From assembly GCA_031255355.1 (NCBI GenBank), contig JAIRSR010000162.1, forward strand, positions 1 through 5,555: 5,555 nt of DNA. Direction: 5' to 3'. Of this stretch, positions 1-5,214 are shown piece after piece (position 1 is the first letter of the stretch; each line of letters begins with the position of its first letter). This DNA comes from Clostridiales bacterium. Lineage in GTDB: Bacteria > Bacillota > Clostridia > Monoglobales > Firm-18. A program made the translations under genes and the position numbers. The notes below the pieces were generated by a model that was given only the letters and a program-made list of their open reading frames with translations, did not search any database and was not told where the DNA came from.

Positions 1-64
1 TATCCAACGGAACGGTGTCACTATCCAACGGAACGGTGTCACTATCCAACGGAACGGTGTCACT
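1..64. repeat. Perfect 21-bp tandem repeat, three copies, coding for SDTVPLD heptads
   Basis: The unit tatccaacggaacggtgtca+c occurs at 1-21, 22-42 and 43-63 with no mismatch, and the array touches the window edge, so more copies may lie outside. Read on the minus strand in the anti-sigma frame, each unit gives SDTVPLD. A diverged relative (tttccgacggtacag, coding VPSE) follows at 64-78. The period is a multiple of three, so a gain or loss of copies would lengthen or shorten the protein without a frameshift. There are no spacers, so this is not a CRISPR array. Confidence 0.95.
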
Positions 65-637
65 TTCCGACGGTACAGGCGCGGTAAGCGCGTCTGCTTC
101 GGGCGGGACTTCCGACGGAGTTCTCTCCTCGGTGTAATGTTGTTCCCTCCGCACGAAGTTCCTTGCGGCTTCCGCCGGTACAGTTTCCTCAGGTATCGTT
201 TCCTCCGGCGTGGAATCCGCTGTTTTCGGTACGGCGGCGGCATTGTCCGCTTTTGCGATTTCCAACGCCGCGTCGTCCACATACGCCGTTTTCACCGGGT
301 GAAAGTTGTTGTAATATCCGGCGCGGATTAGAACAAGGAACAACAGCCCCGCCGCCAAAGCGGAATACCCGCGCCAACGGCGTGAAACGCTGAACCGGCG
401 CGGCGGCTTTGCCTCCTCTGACAGGCGTTTGCGGAAGTTTGCTTGAAACCCCGGCGGTAGCGGTTCGGGCGGCAATGTATTTAATTCGCGAATCAAAGTG
501 CGCAGACCGTCACACGTATCCGCGCAGTCCCCGCAGGTGCTGATATGCGCTTGCAGCGCGGCTTGTTCCTCGCCGTTGGCGATTTCGTCTATGTATTCGG
601 ATAATTTTTCCCGCGCTTCCTCACAGGTGAATTTCAT
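1..637 (-). CDS. Membrane-anchored zinc anti-sigma factor (RsiW-like), 3' end beyond window
   Basis: This is probably the anti-sigma factor that holds the neighbouring ECF sigma factor inactive at the membrane until a signal triggers its release. The first 212 residues are visible and the frame is open to the left edge. Residues 1-50 carry a zinc-binding anti-sigma (ZAS) motif: Cys5, then His31-x3-Cys35-x2-Cys38. A basic stretch (about 80-89) precedes a single hydrophobic segment (about 91-104), which suggests a cytoplasmic N-terminus and an outside C-terminus. The outer part is rich in Pro, Glu, Thr and Ser, with PEET-type units, and ends in three exact SDTVPLD heptads (192-212) that reach the edge. 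ATG at 637 is preceded by AAAGGGGGG with a 7-nt spacer. The start lies inside the sigma gene (17-bp overlap), so translational coupling is likely. The domain architecture is clear; the inducing signal and the role of the outer domain are unknown. Confidence 0.9.
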   Translation of the reverse strand, partial: MKFTCEEAREKLSEYIDEIANGEEQAALQAHISTCGDCADTCDGLRTLIRELNTLPPEPLPPGFQANFRKRLSEEAKPPRRFSVSRRWRGYSALAAGLLFLVLIRAGYYNNFHPVKTAYVDDAALEIAKADNAAAVPKTADSTPEETIPEETVPAEAARNFVRREQHYTEERTPSEVPPEADALTAPVPSESDTVPLDSDTVPLDSDTVPLD

Positions 638-1214
638 TGCGCATCCCCCCTTTCTGATTCTTTTGACGATTGCCGCCGCCGTTTTGTTCCGAATATTCGT
701 ATAATATTTCTTTTAGCCTGTCCCGCGCCCTGCTGATGCGGGATTTTACCGTTCCGACAGAGCAGTCTAAAATTTCCGCGATTTCGTCATAGGAATGTCC
801 GTCAATATCGCGCAAAACGACGGCAGCCCTGTGGTCGGGCGACAGACCGCTTATGGCGCGGTAGATTTCCCGCACCCGCTCGCGCCGTTCCGCTTCGCCC
901 GCCGGGTTTGCCCCGCCGTCCGCAAGCGCGTCGTCTATCGGAATTGTTTCCGTCCGCCGTCGGCGAAGCGCGTCGATACAGATGTTATACGTCAGACGGT
1001 ATACCCAGGTGGAAAATTTGCTTTTCCCTTGAAACGCGCCGAGGCTTTTGTAAATCTTAATCAGCGCGTCCTGTGCCGCGTCGGCGGCGTCCTCGCGGTT
1101 GTACAGCATTTTGTACGCAAGGTTATACACCTTTGACTGATATGCTTCAATAAGCGTTTCAAACGCGGCGGTATCTCCGTTTTTCGCTCTTGCGATCAAG
1201 TCGCTGTCGTTCAA
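621..1214 (-). CDS. ECF-type RNA polymerase sigma factor (SigW/RpoE-like)
   Basis: A group 4 (extracytoplasmic function) sigma factor of 197 residues, usual for the family. It would direct RNA polymerase to a stress or envelope regulon when freed from its anti-sigma factor. Region 2 spans about residues 18-87, with the conserved run AYQSKVYNLAYKML, the acidic EDAADAAQDALIKIY helix and the FSTWVYRLTYNICIDALRRR segment that contacts the -10 element. Region 4 spans about 114-171, with LSPDHRAAVVLRDIDGHSYD and the helix-turn-helix EIAEILDCSVGTVKSRISRA that reads the -35 element. The start is TTG at 1214, supported by AAAGGGGCAGG just upstream (AGG 5 nt from the TTG) and by the family-typical N-terminus NDSDLIARAKNGDTAAF. 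The last 26 or so residues are a polar tail that also encodes the anti-sigma ribosome binding site. Regulon and signal cannot be read from the sequence. Confidence 0.95.
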   Translation of the reverse strand: MNDSDLIARAKNGDTAAFETLIEAYQSKVYNLAYKMLYNREDAADAAQDALIKIYKSLGAFQGKSKFSTWVYRLTYNICIDALRRRRTETIPIDDALADGGANPAGEAERRERVREIYRAISGLSPDHRAAVVLRDIDGHSYDEIAEILDCSVGTVKSRISRARDRLKEILYEYSEQNGGGNRQKNQKGGMRNEIHL

Positions 1215-1309
1215 TGTTACCTGCCCCTTTCGCTGTTCCGCTCGTGCCTTGGTTCCCCGTGTGTTAGACTATTACGGCAGCCGCCGCACGGTCAAACCGC
1301 TATACCTCT

Positions 1310-1338
1310 ATCATAGCATTAAACGAAAAATATTTCAA
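1310..1338 (-). promoter_or_regulatory. Sigma-A promoter of the ECF sigma/anti-sigma operon
   Basis: On the minus strand TTGAAA (1333-1338) is followed after exactly 17 bp by TATGAT (1310-1315), close to the housekeeping consensus. The predicted start of transcription, near 1303, leaves a leader of about 90 nt before the TTG codon. Two short hairpins can form in that leader (CGGT/ACCG at 1289-1299 and CGGC/GCCG at 1275-1286). This suggests the operon is made constitutively and controlled mainly by the anti-sigma factor. Confidence 0.8.
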
Positions 1339-1364
1339 TAGGCTTTGCGCATATTGCCCTTGTG

Positions 1365-1382
1365 AAATTCCGCGCGGATTTT
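1365..1382. repeat. Imperfect 18-bp palindrome with CGCGCG core
   Basis: TCCGCGCGGA (1369-1378) is a perfect 10-bp palindrome. It is flanked by AAA/TTT pairs with one T-T mismatch, giving an 18-bp dyad between the divergent promoters. It could be an operator. On the plus strand a T-run follows it, but there is no upstream plus-strand gene to terminate. Confidence 0.5.
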
Positions 1383-1408
1383 TACGGCGCAATCGTGACG
1401 CAAGGGGA

Positions 1409-1432
1409 AAATCCCTTTAGGAATAGGGGTTT
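1409..1432. repeat. Inverted repeat AAATCCCT / AGGGGTTT upstream of the SLH promoter
   Basis: Two 8-nt arms (1409-1416 and 1425-1432) pair with one T-G wobble around an 8-nt loop. The repeat ends 13 bp before the -35 element of the SLH gene. This is a plausible position for activator binding, but the assignment is inference only. Confidence 0.35.
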
Positions 1433-1445
1433 GGCGCAAATTCGC

Positions 1446-1473
1446 TTGACAAACCTTTCATATGTGATATACT
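1446..1473 (+). promoter_or_regulatory. Sigma-A promoter of the SLH-protein gene
   Basis: TTGACA (1446-1451, exact consensus), a 16-bp spacer and TATACT (1468-1473). A TGA directly before the -10 hexamer gives an extended -10 (TGn). The predicted transcript begins near 1480, leaving a leader of about 60 nt before the ATG at 1541. Confidence 0.8.
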
Positions 1474-1540
1474 AAAAAAAGCGACCATTCTTCCGGGCGT
1501 TGAAATTTACGCTAAAAACATCAAAAGGAGTGTATTGCAA

Positions 1541-2215
1541 ATGTTAAAAATGTTCCGACTGAAACAAGTGATTTCCACAATTTTGCTGGTGTGTTGTTTG
1601 TGCGCGAACGGCTTCGCGGCGGGGTTCCAAGACCTTACCGCATCGCCGTTAGAGGAAGCGGTTACGGCGGCTTCTGAGATTGGAATCCTCTCCGGCTACG
1701 ACGGCAATTTTCGCCCCGACGATTTGATCACAAGGGAAGAGATTGCGAAAATCATTACCCTTGCGCAAGGCGGCGAAGCAATTTACGACGCGCTCCCTTT
1801 TGACGACGTAAGCGCGGAACGGTGGGGGTACGGATACATTGGCTATTGCAATCAACACGGAATTATGCAAGGCGTGAGCGATACGGAGTTCCAACCGGAC
1901 GCGCCCGTGACGCGGGAGGCGTTTGTGAAAATGCTTATGGACGCGATGGGGTACGCAGTTATGGTGGGGATTGAAACCACTCCTGCGGCGTATTATTCGG
2001 CGGCGGTGACGCATTTGCCCTCGCTCACCGTGCGTGCCATACCCAAACGAACGGCGAATCTTACGCGGGGTGAGGCCGCGGAACTGCTCTATACCGCGCT
2101 GCATTTGCCGATGTTGGTCGCGGACGACAGTAACGGTCTTTTTATCGATTACGTTATCTCGGACGGCAGTAACGGTACGGCATTGGTTACGCTGTACACG
2201 AAGTATTTTCAATAA
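1541..2215 (+). CDS. Small secreted SLH-domain protein
   Basis: A 224-residue exported protein probably held on the cell surface by S-layer homology repeats, which bind pyruvylated secondary cell wall polymers. The N-terminus is a signal peptide: Lys/Arg at 3-8, hydrophobic 10-22, likely cleavage near Ala26/Ala27. SLH repeat 1 covers about 29-76 (ASEIGILSGYDGNFRPDDLITREEIAKI). Repeat 2 covers about 86-138 (FDDV, IMQGVSDTEFQPDAPVTREAFVKM). A degenerate third repeat ends near 190 (NLTRGEAAELLYTAL) and lacks the usual GYxDGTF core. The TRE motif of the polymer-binding groove is present in repeats 1 and 2 (TRG in repeat 3). No enzymatic domain follows; the C-terminus is a short tail of about 33 residues. 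ATG at 1541 is chosen over an in-frame TTG at 1535, because AAAAGGAG (1523-1530) is 10 nt from the ATG but only 4 nt from the TTG. It stands alone between its promoter and a hairpin terminator. Confidence 0.85.
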   Translation: MLKMFRLKQVISTILLVCCLCANGFAAGFQDLTASPLEEAVTAASEIGILSGYDGNFRPDDLITREEIAKIITLAQGGEAIYDALPFDDVSAERWGYGYIGYCNQHGIMQGVSDTEFQPDAPVTREAFVKMLMDAMGYAVMVGIETTPAAYYSAAVTHLPSLTVRAIPKRTANLTRGEAAELLYTALHLPMLVADDSNGLFIDYVISDGSNGTALVTLYTKYFQ

Positions 2216-2234
2216 CCATACCGGGGTATGCTTA

Positions 2235-2272
2235 AAGCAAAACGGCGGCGCAATCACGCCGCCGTTTTGCTT
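2235..2272. terminator. Bidirectional intrinsic terminator between convergent genes
   Basis: A perfect 16-bp stem (2235-2250 with 2257-2272) closes a 6-nt loop (CAATCA). The GC-rich core GGCGGCG/CGCCGCC is flanked by AAAA/TTTT, so both strands end in a U-rich 3' arm (TTTTGCTT). It lies 19 bp after the SLH stop and 15 bp after the stop of the opposing gene. Confidence 0.85.
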
Positions 2273-2287
2273 ATACAGACCTTTCCG

Positions 2288-3508
2288 TTACGCCCTGACG
2301 AGTTCCGACGCTAAATTCGCCCACTTGGTCAGACGCGCGGGGTCGCGGTGCACCGTGCTGATGTCTTTCAATATAAACTCGGCGGGGGTGCCGTTGCCCG
2401 CGCAGACATCCCGCTTTAGGGTGAGGTCGCGCCGCACTTCGTCCCAATCCACCGAAACACACTCCACGCTTGCGGGGTTGGGTTTTACGGAGCCGACGTA
2501 ATTTTTCCCCATTTTCATAGACGCGATTTCAATATCGCACCACGGACTAAGCGAGATTTTGCGCAGGTTCGGAATCGCGTCAAAAAGCAGTTCCATTCTG
2601 TCGTGCAGCGGTTCACAGCAGCCGTACATGGTAAGCCCAAATTCGGCGTATAAATCCTTAACGTAGTCAAACTCAAACTCCTTGTGCATCGCGGGGCTTA
2701 CACTGCCGAACAACTGCGCCGTGCCGTAAGTCCAAGTATTTTGCGATATATCCTCCGCGCCGTTCAACTCGTCGTTAAAGATAAAGGAACAATGCACCCG
2801 GTCAAAATCCTTGTCAATCAGCCGCTGTTCGTTGTATTGGCGCAACCGTTGCCTGTACGCCTCCGCCGCCCGCGCGATCAGACCGTGCATTAACTCCGGC
2901 CGCATTGCCATATCCAAAAGAATTTGATCCGGGCTCATAATCCGGGCGAGCCAGTCCCAAATTTGAAACGCCAGATTGTCGCCCGTGACGCGCACCGGCA
3001 TAGCATCGCCTAACACTTCGGATAACTTTTCAAACGTTTTCATGGTCGCCGCCTCGTTATACTTTGCTTGCGGCATTTTAATTTTTTCTAAATCCTCTTC
3101 AGAGTTAATCTGACTGTTATAGTGGTGTGAAACGATATTGTTATCGTCCCCTTGGTCTAAGGTTTCCTCCTGCACCGCGATACCGAAACCCGCGTGTTCC
3201 ACCGTCTTGACACAGCGGTAGTACGGCAGGAACACGTAATCGTCGTGAATATGTTCCGCACGGAACAAGCCGCGCCGCAAAAACAACTCCAACTTCCGAA
3301 TGTCCGCATCAGCCGACACGGGGGTCAGCGCGTCCGCGTCCCCCATTTCGTGCCACGGCAGTTCCTCCACCAGCACGGCGGGACGCTCCGGCGTGAGTTG
3401 GTTGATTCCTTTCCACAAATTCCTCTTTTTCGCATTCTCCTCCGAAGCCGCGACTTCCATGTACCGCTTCGCCAAATCGCGGATCACTTGCGTTTCGTCA
3501 CTTTGCAC
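2288..3508 (-). CDS. Uroporphyrinogen decarboxylase (URO-D/MtaA) superfamily protein, substrate unknown
   Basis: A soluble protein of 406 residues with no signal peptide or membrane segment. I place it in the URO-D superfamily, which includes HemE and the corrinoid methyltransferases MtaA/CmuA and shares a fold with MetE-type enzymes. Supporting features are the overall length and the C-terminal block YGCCEPLHDRMELL (295-308), NLRKISLSPWCD (314-325) and YVGSVKPNPA (337-346), which resembles the block seen in many clostridial URO-D-like proteins. It lacks the N-terminal arginine-rich substrate motif of true HemE (RQAGRY), so haem synthesis is unlikely. Cys297/Cys298 and the His239-Cys240 pair are candidate metal or thiolate ligands, by analogy with zinc sites in MtaA-like proteins (inference). 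An in-frame GTG at 3517 is only 1 nt from the SD-like AAGGGG, whereas GTG at 3508 is well spaced, so 3508 is preferred. It lies alone behind the ftsZ terminator; no corrinoid protein or methyltransferase partner is in view. Confidence 0.75.
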   Translation of the reverse strand: MQSDETQVIRDLAKRYMEVAASEENAKKRNLWKGINQLTPERPAVLVEELPWHEMGDADALTPVSADADIRKLELFLRRGLFRAEHIHDDYVFLPYYRCVKTVEHAGFGIAVQEETLDQGDDNNIVSHHYNSQINSEEDLEKIKMPQAKYNEAATMKTFEKLSEVLGDAMPVRVTGDNLAFQIWDWLARIMSPDQILLDMAMRPELMHGLIARAAEAYRQRLRQYNEQRLIDKDFDRVHCSFIFNDELNGAEDISQNTWTYGTAQLFGSVSPAMHKEFEFDYVKDLYAEFGLTMYGCCEPLHDRMELLFDAIPNLRKISLSPWCDIEIASMKMGKNYVGSVKPNPASVECVSVDWDEVRRDLTLKRDVCAGNGTPAEFILKDISTVHRDPARLTKWANLASELVRA

Positions 3509-3516
3509 GGTAAACA

Positions 3517-3524
3517 CACCCCTT
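3517..3524 (-). promoter_or_regulatory. Ribosome binding site deciding the GTG start at 3508
   Basis: Minus-strand AAGGGGTG resembles AAGGAGGTG. It leaves 8 nt to GTG at 3508 but overlaps the alternative GTG at 3517, which therefore is unlikely to be used. Confidence 0.55.
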
Positions 3525-3561
3525 AGAAATAATAATTAGATCACAGACCTATCCTAAAACC

Positions 3562-3571
3562 CTCGCGCGAG
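3562..3571. repeat. Perfect 10-bp palindrome upstream of the URO-D-like gene
   Basis: CTCGCGCGAG lies about 55 bp before the start of the URO-D-like gene, in the leader or promoter region. It has the same CGCGCG core as the palindrome at 1369-1378. No clear sigma-A promoter could be assigned in 3525-3620; TAGGAT near 3549-3554 is a weak -10 candidate without a good -35. It may be an operator or a coincidence of GC-rich sequence. Confidence 0.35.
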
Positions 3572-3620
3572 TGGAAAAAATACCGTTTTCGCCGCCGCGC
3601 CGGGTGAGCGGACGGGTCGA

Positions 3621-3667
3621 ATAAAAAACAAGCATAACCTCCCGCGCTTCCCGCGTGAGCGTTATGC
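3621..3667 (-). terminator. Intrinsic terminator of ftsZ
   Basis: It begins 7 nt after the ftsZ stop. The minus-strand transcript forms GCATAAC/GTTATGC, then CTC/GAG, then CGCG/CGCG around a GGAAG loop, with one bulge and one mismatch. The hairpin is followed at once by TTGTTTTTTATT. This strongly suggests that ftsZ transcription ends here and that the next gene is a separate unit. Confidence 0.9.
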
Positions 3668-3674
3668 CTGCAAT

Positions 3675-4739
3675 TTATTTTCTTAAAAACGGCGGTACGT
3701 CTATATCGTCATCGTGAAACAACCGCTCCATCGGCGTTTGCCCCTCCGCGCCGTCTTTCGCGAAGTTCTCGATCGGCTTAAAGGCGGCGGCGTTGTCGTT
3801 GTCGAAGCCCGTAGCGACAACGGTGATTTCAATTTCGTCGCCGAGTTCCTCTTTGATTGACGCGCCGAAAATAAATTCCGCATCAATATCCGCGAGTTCT
3901 TGCACGATTTCGCTTGCTCTGCCGATTTCCAGCATACCCATTGCCGCGCCGCCCGAGATGTTGAGCAATATGCCCTTTGCCCCCTCAATAGACGTTTCAA
4001 GCAACGGACTGTTGATTGCCATGCGCGTGGCTTCCTCCGCGCGGTTCTTGCCGCTTGCCCTGCCCACGCCCATATGCGCGTAGCCCGTGTTTTTCATCAC
4101 GCGCTTTACGTCGGCGAAGTCAAGGTTGATCAGCCCCGGCACTACAATCAGTTCGGAAATGCCTTGCACACCGTGCTTTAGCACGTCGTCGGCAAGTTTG
4201 AACGCGTCGATTACGCCTAAATCGTCCTCTAACAGTTTGTCGTTCGGTATGACGACCAGCGCGTCGGAAGCGTCCTTGAGTTCCGCGATGCCTTTTTCCG
4301 CTTGCAGCATACGCTTCCTGCCCTCAAAGGTAAAGGGCTTGGTGACAATCGCGACGGTGAGGATCCCGAGTTCTTTCGCGACCCCCGCCACGATCGGCGC
4401 GGCGCCCGTACCCGTCCCGCCGCCCATTCCCGCGGTGACAAAGACCATATCCGCGCCGCGAATTGCTTGGGCGATGTCGTCGCGGCTTTCCTCCGCCGCC
4501 TTTTTGCCGATTTCCGGGTCCGCGCCCGCGCCAAGCCCGCGCGTCAGTTTTTCGCCGATTTGGATAGCGGTTTGCGCGTTGGTGCCTTTCAACGCCTGCT
4601 TGTCCGTGTTTATGGAAATAAAATCTATGGATTTCAGCCCCGCCTCAATCATGCGGTTGACCGCGTTATTCCCGCCGCCGCCAACGCCTACGACTTTGAT
4701 CTGCGCGATTTGCTCGTGCTCTATTTCAAATTCAATCAC
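3675..4739 (-). CDS. ftsZ: Cell division protein FtsZ
   Basis: The tubulin-like GTPase that polymerises into the Z ring at midcell and recruits the division machinery. It has 354 residues. Visible motifs are the nucleotide-binding start KVVGVGGGGNNAVNRM (15-30), the tubulin signature GGGTGTG (106-112), IPNDKLL (164-170), and the T7 synergy loop NLDFAD (205-210; Asn205, Asp207, Asp210), which completes the GTPase site of the neighbouring subunit. The C-terminal peptide DIDVPPFLRK (345-354) is the docking site for membrane tethers. The linker before it is short (about 30 residues), so the protein is somewhat shorter than B. subtilis FtsZ. The GTG start at 4739 is preferred over an in-frame ATG at 4763: AAGGGGG lies 8 nt before the GTG, and the resulting N-terminus (MIEFEIEHEQIAQIKV) fits the family. 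It follows sbp with its own strong promoter and ends at a clear terminator. All key residues are intact. Confidence 0.98.
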   Translation of the reverse strand: MIEFEIEHEQIAQIKVVGVGGGGNNAVNRMIEAGLKSIDFISINTDKQALKGTNAQTAIQIGEKLTRGLGAGADPEIGKKAAEESRDDIAQAIRGADMVFVTAGMGGGTGTGAAPIVAGVAKELGILTVAIVTKPFTFEGRKRMLQAEKGIAELKDASDALVVIPNDKLLEDDLGVIDAFKLADDVLKHGVQGISELIVVPGLINLDFADVKRVMKNTGYAHMGVGRASGKNRAEEATRMAINSPLLETSIEGAKGILLNISGGAAMGMLEIGRASEIVQELADIDAEFIFGASIKEELGDEIEITVVATGFDNDNAAAFKPIENFAKDGAEGQTPMERLFHDDDIDVPPFLRK

Positions 4740-4747
4740 AAAATTGT

Positions 4748-4754
4748 CCCCCTT
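4748..4754 (-). promoter_or_regulatory. Ribosome binding site deciding the ftsZ GTG start
   Basis: Minus-strand AAGGGGG with an 8-nt spacer (ACAATTTT) to GTG at 4739. It lies downstream of the alternative ATG at 4763, which has no Shine-Dalgarno sequence, so the longer protein is unlikely. Confidence 0.8.
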
Positions 4755-4792
4755 ATGTATCATTCGGTTTTCGCCGCCGATATAAAGTAAAA

Positions 4793-4805
4793 GTACTTAC
4801 AGTAC
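4793..4805. promoter_or_regulatory. Short dyad overlapping the predicted ftsZ transcription start
   Basis: GTACT-TAC-AGTAC is a perfect 5-bp inverted repeat with a 3-bp centre, directly next to the ftsZ -10 element and covering the expected start near 4799. AAGTACTT (4791-4798) is a second overlapping palindrome. It may be an operator or a 5'-end hairpin; no known binding protein is recognised. Confidence 0.4.
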
Positions 4806-4834
4806 ATTATATAGGACTTTCGCCGTTTTGTAAA
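4806..4834 (-). promoter_or_regulatory. Strong sigma-A promoter of ftsZ
   Basis: TTTACA (4829-4834), a 17-bp spacer and a perfect TATAAT (4806-4811) on the minus strand. A-tract and T-tract sequence (about 4845-4867) lies just upstream of the -35 and could act as an UP element; it also covers the last codons of sbp. FtsZ can thus be made independently of the upstream cluster, with a leader of about 60 nt. Confidence 0.88.
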
Positions 4835-4853
4835 GAAAATCACGCAAAAAAAT

Positions 4854-5213
4854 TTAAGATTTTTTTTGTATGGAATCCGGCAGGTATTTATTCAGCACAA
4901 ACCGACGAATTATGGCAAAATTCTGGAACAATCTGGTGCCGAAAACGATAATCGCCGCGAGGTAAATATCAACGTCGAGCATTTTTCCGATAAATGTCAG
5001 CGCGGCGGCGAGGAGCGCGTTGCCGAAAAACCCCGTCAGAAACACTTTCATTTTGAAGTTGTTGTTAATCGTCGCCGTAAAGCCGCCGAATACCGAATCC
5101 AACCCCGCGAGGATGGAAATGGCGATATACGGCGTTAAGGTCGCGGGAATGTTAATCGGGGACATCAGGCCGAGGACGATCCCCGCCAATAGTGACGCTA
5201 TAAGAATAAACAC
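4854..5213 (-). CDS. sbp: Small basic protein Sbp (DUF1290), integral membrane protein
   Basis: A 119-residue polytopic membrane protein of the Sbp/DUF1290 family, encoded near ftsZ in many Bacillota. Its molecular function is not established; its conserved place suggests a role in division or envelope synthesis. Hydrophobic segments lie at about 2-18, 28-48, 57-75 and 82-100. The family hallmarks are AGLDSVFGG (36-44) and FGTRLFQNFAIIRRF (91-105), and the tail is basic (KYLPDSIQKKS). The GTG start at 5213 is one base after the stop of the preceding DUF881 gene, with AAAGGAGGTG inside that gene's last codons (about 9 nt away), so the two genes are surely cotranscribed and probably coupled. 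In B. subtilis ftsA follows sbp; here a promoter and ftsZ follow directly. No terminator hairpin is seen after the stop, so readthrough into ftsZ is likely. Confidence 0.93.
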   Translation of the reverse strand: MFILIASLLAGIVLGLMSPINIPATLTPYIAISILAGLDSVFGGFTATINNNFKMKVFLTGFFGNALLAAALTFIGKMLDVDIYLAAIIVFGTRLFQNFAIIRRFVLNKYLPDSIQKKS

Positions 5214-5214
5214 G

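Larger units (their letters stand above)
1215..1540. other. Divergent intergenic regulatory region between ECF operon and SLH gene
   Basis: About 326 bp without a convincing gene. It contains two back-to-back housekeeping-type promoters (minus 1310-1338, plus 1446-1473) whose -35 elements are about 107 bp apart. Between them lie an imperfect palindrome (1365-1382), a second inverted repeat (1409-1432), and three copies of GCGCAA: inverted at 1345-1350, direct at 1387-1392 and 1434-1439. The layout could allow a regulator to act on both genes, but no known operator is recognised. Confidence 0.6.

Noticed and set aside
1..64. CRISPR array
   Set aside because: The 21-bp units are directly adjacent with no spacers and are in frame with the anti-sigma coding sequence.
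795..1136. Plus-strand open frame of 113 codons opposite the ECF sigma gene
   Set aside because: The opposite strand encodes a full sigma factor with intact regions 2 and 4; this frame has no recognisable protein features.
1235..1256. Two minus-strand GGAAC motifs (1235-1239 and 1252-1256) resembling ECF -35 elements, as for autoregulation of the sigma gene
   Set aside because: No CGTC-like -10 element lies about 16 bp downstream of either copy, and both sit within the leader of the sigma-A promoter transcript.
1362..1475. Plus-strand open frame of 37 codons starting with GTG and ending in TAA at the SLH -10 element
   Set aside because: It has no ribosome binding site, overlaps the SLH promoter and the palindromes, and matches no family I know. 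A decayed gene end is possible but not supported.
1649..2257. Minus-strand open frame of 202 codons opposite the SLH gene
   Set aside because: Its arginine- and histidine-rich composition is typical of an antisense shadow. It begins within the terminator hairpin, and the plus-strand gene has clear domains.
4740..4763. Longer FtsZ starting at ATG 4763
   Set aside because: The Shine-Dalgarno sequence lies inside this extension and serves the GTG at 4739; the extra eight residues do not fit the family N-terminus.
4087..4785. Plus-strand open frame of 232 codons opposite ftsZ
   Set aside because: It is the antisense shadow of a highly conserved ftsZ, low in complexity (Ser, Pro, Ala) and without a ribosome binding site or promoter.
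4846..4867. A-tract/T-tract at the end of sbp as an intrinsic terminator
   Set aside because: The possible stem is made only of A-T pairs with no GC core. An UP-element role for the ftsZ promoter fits better.
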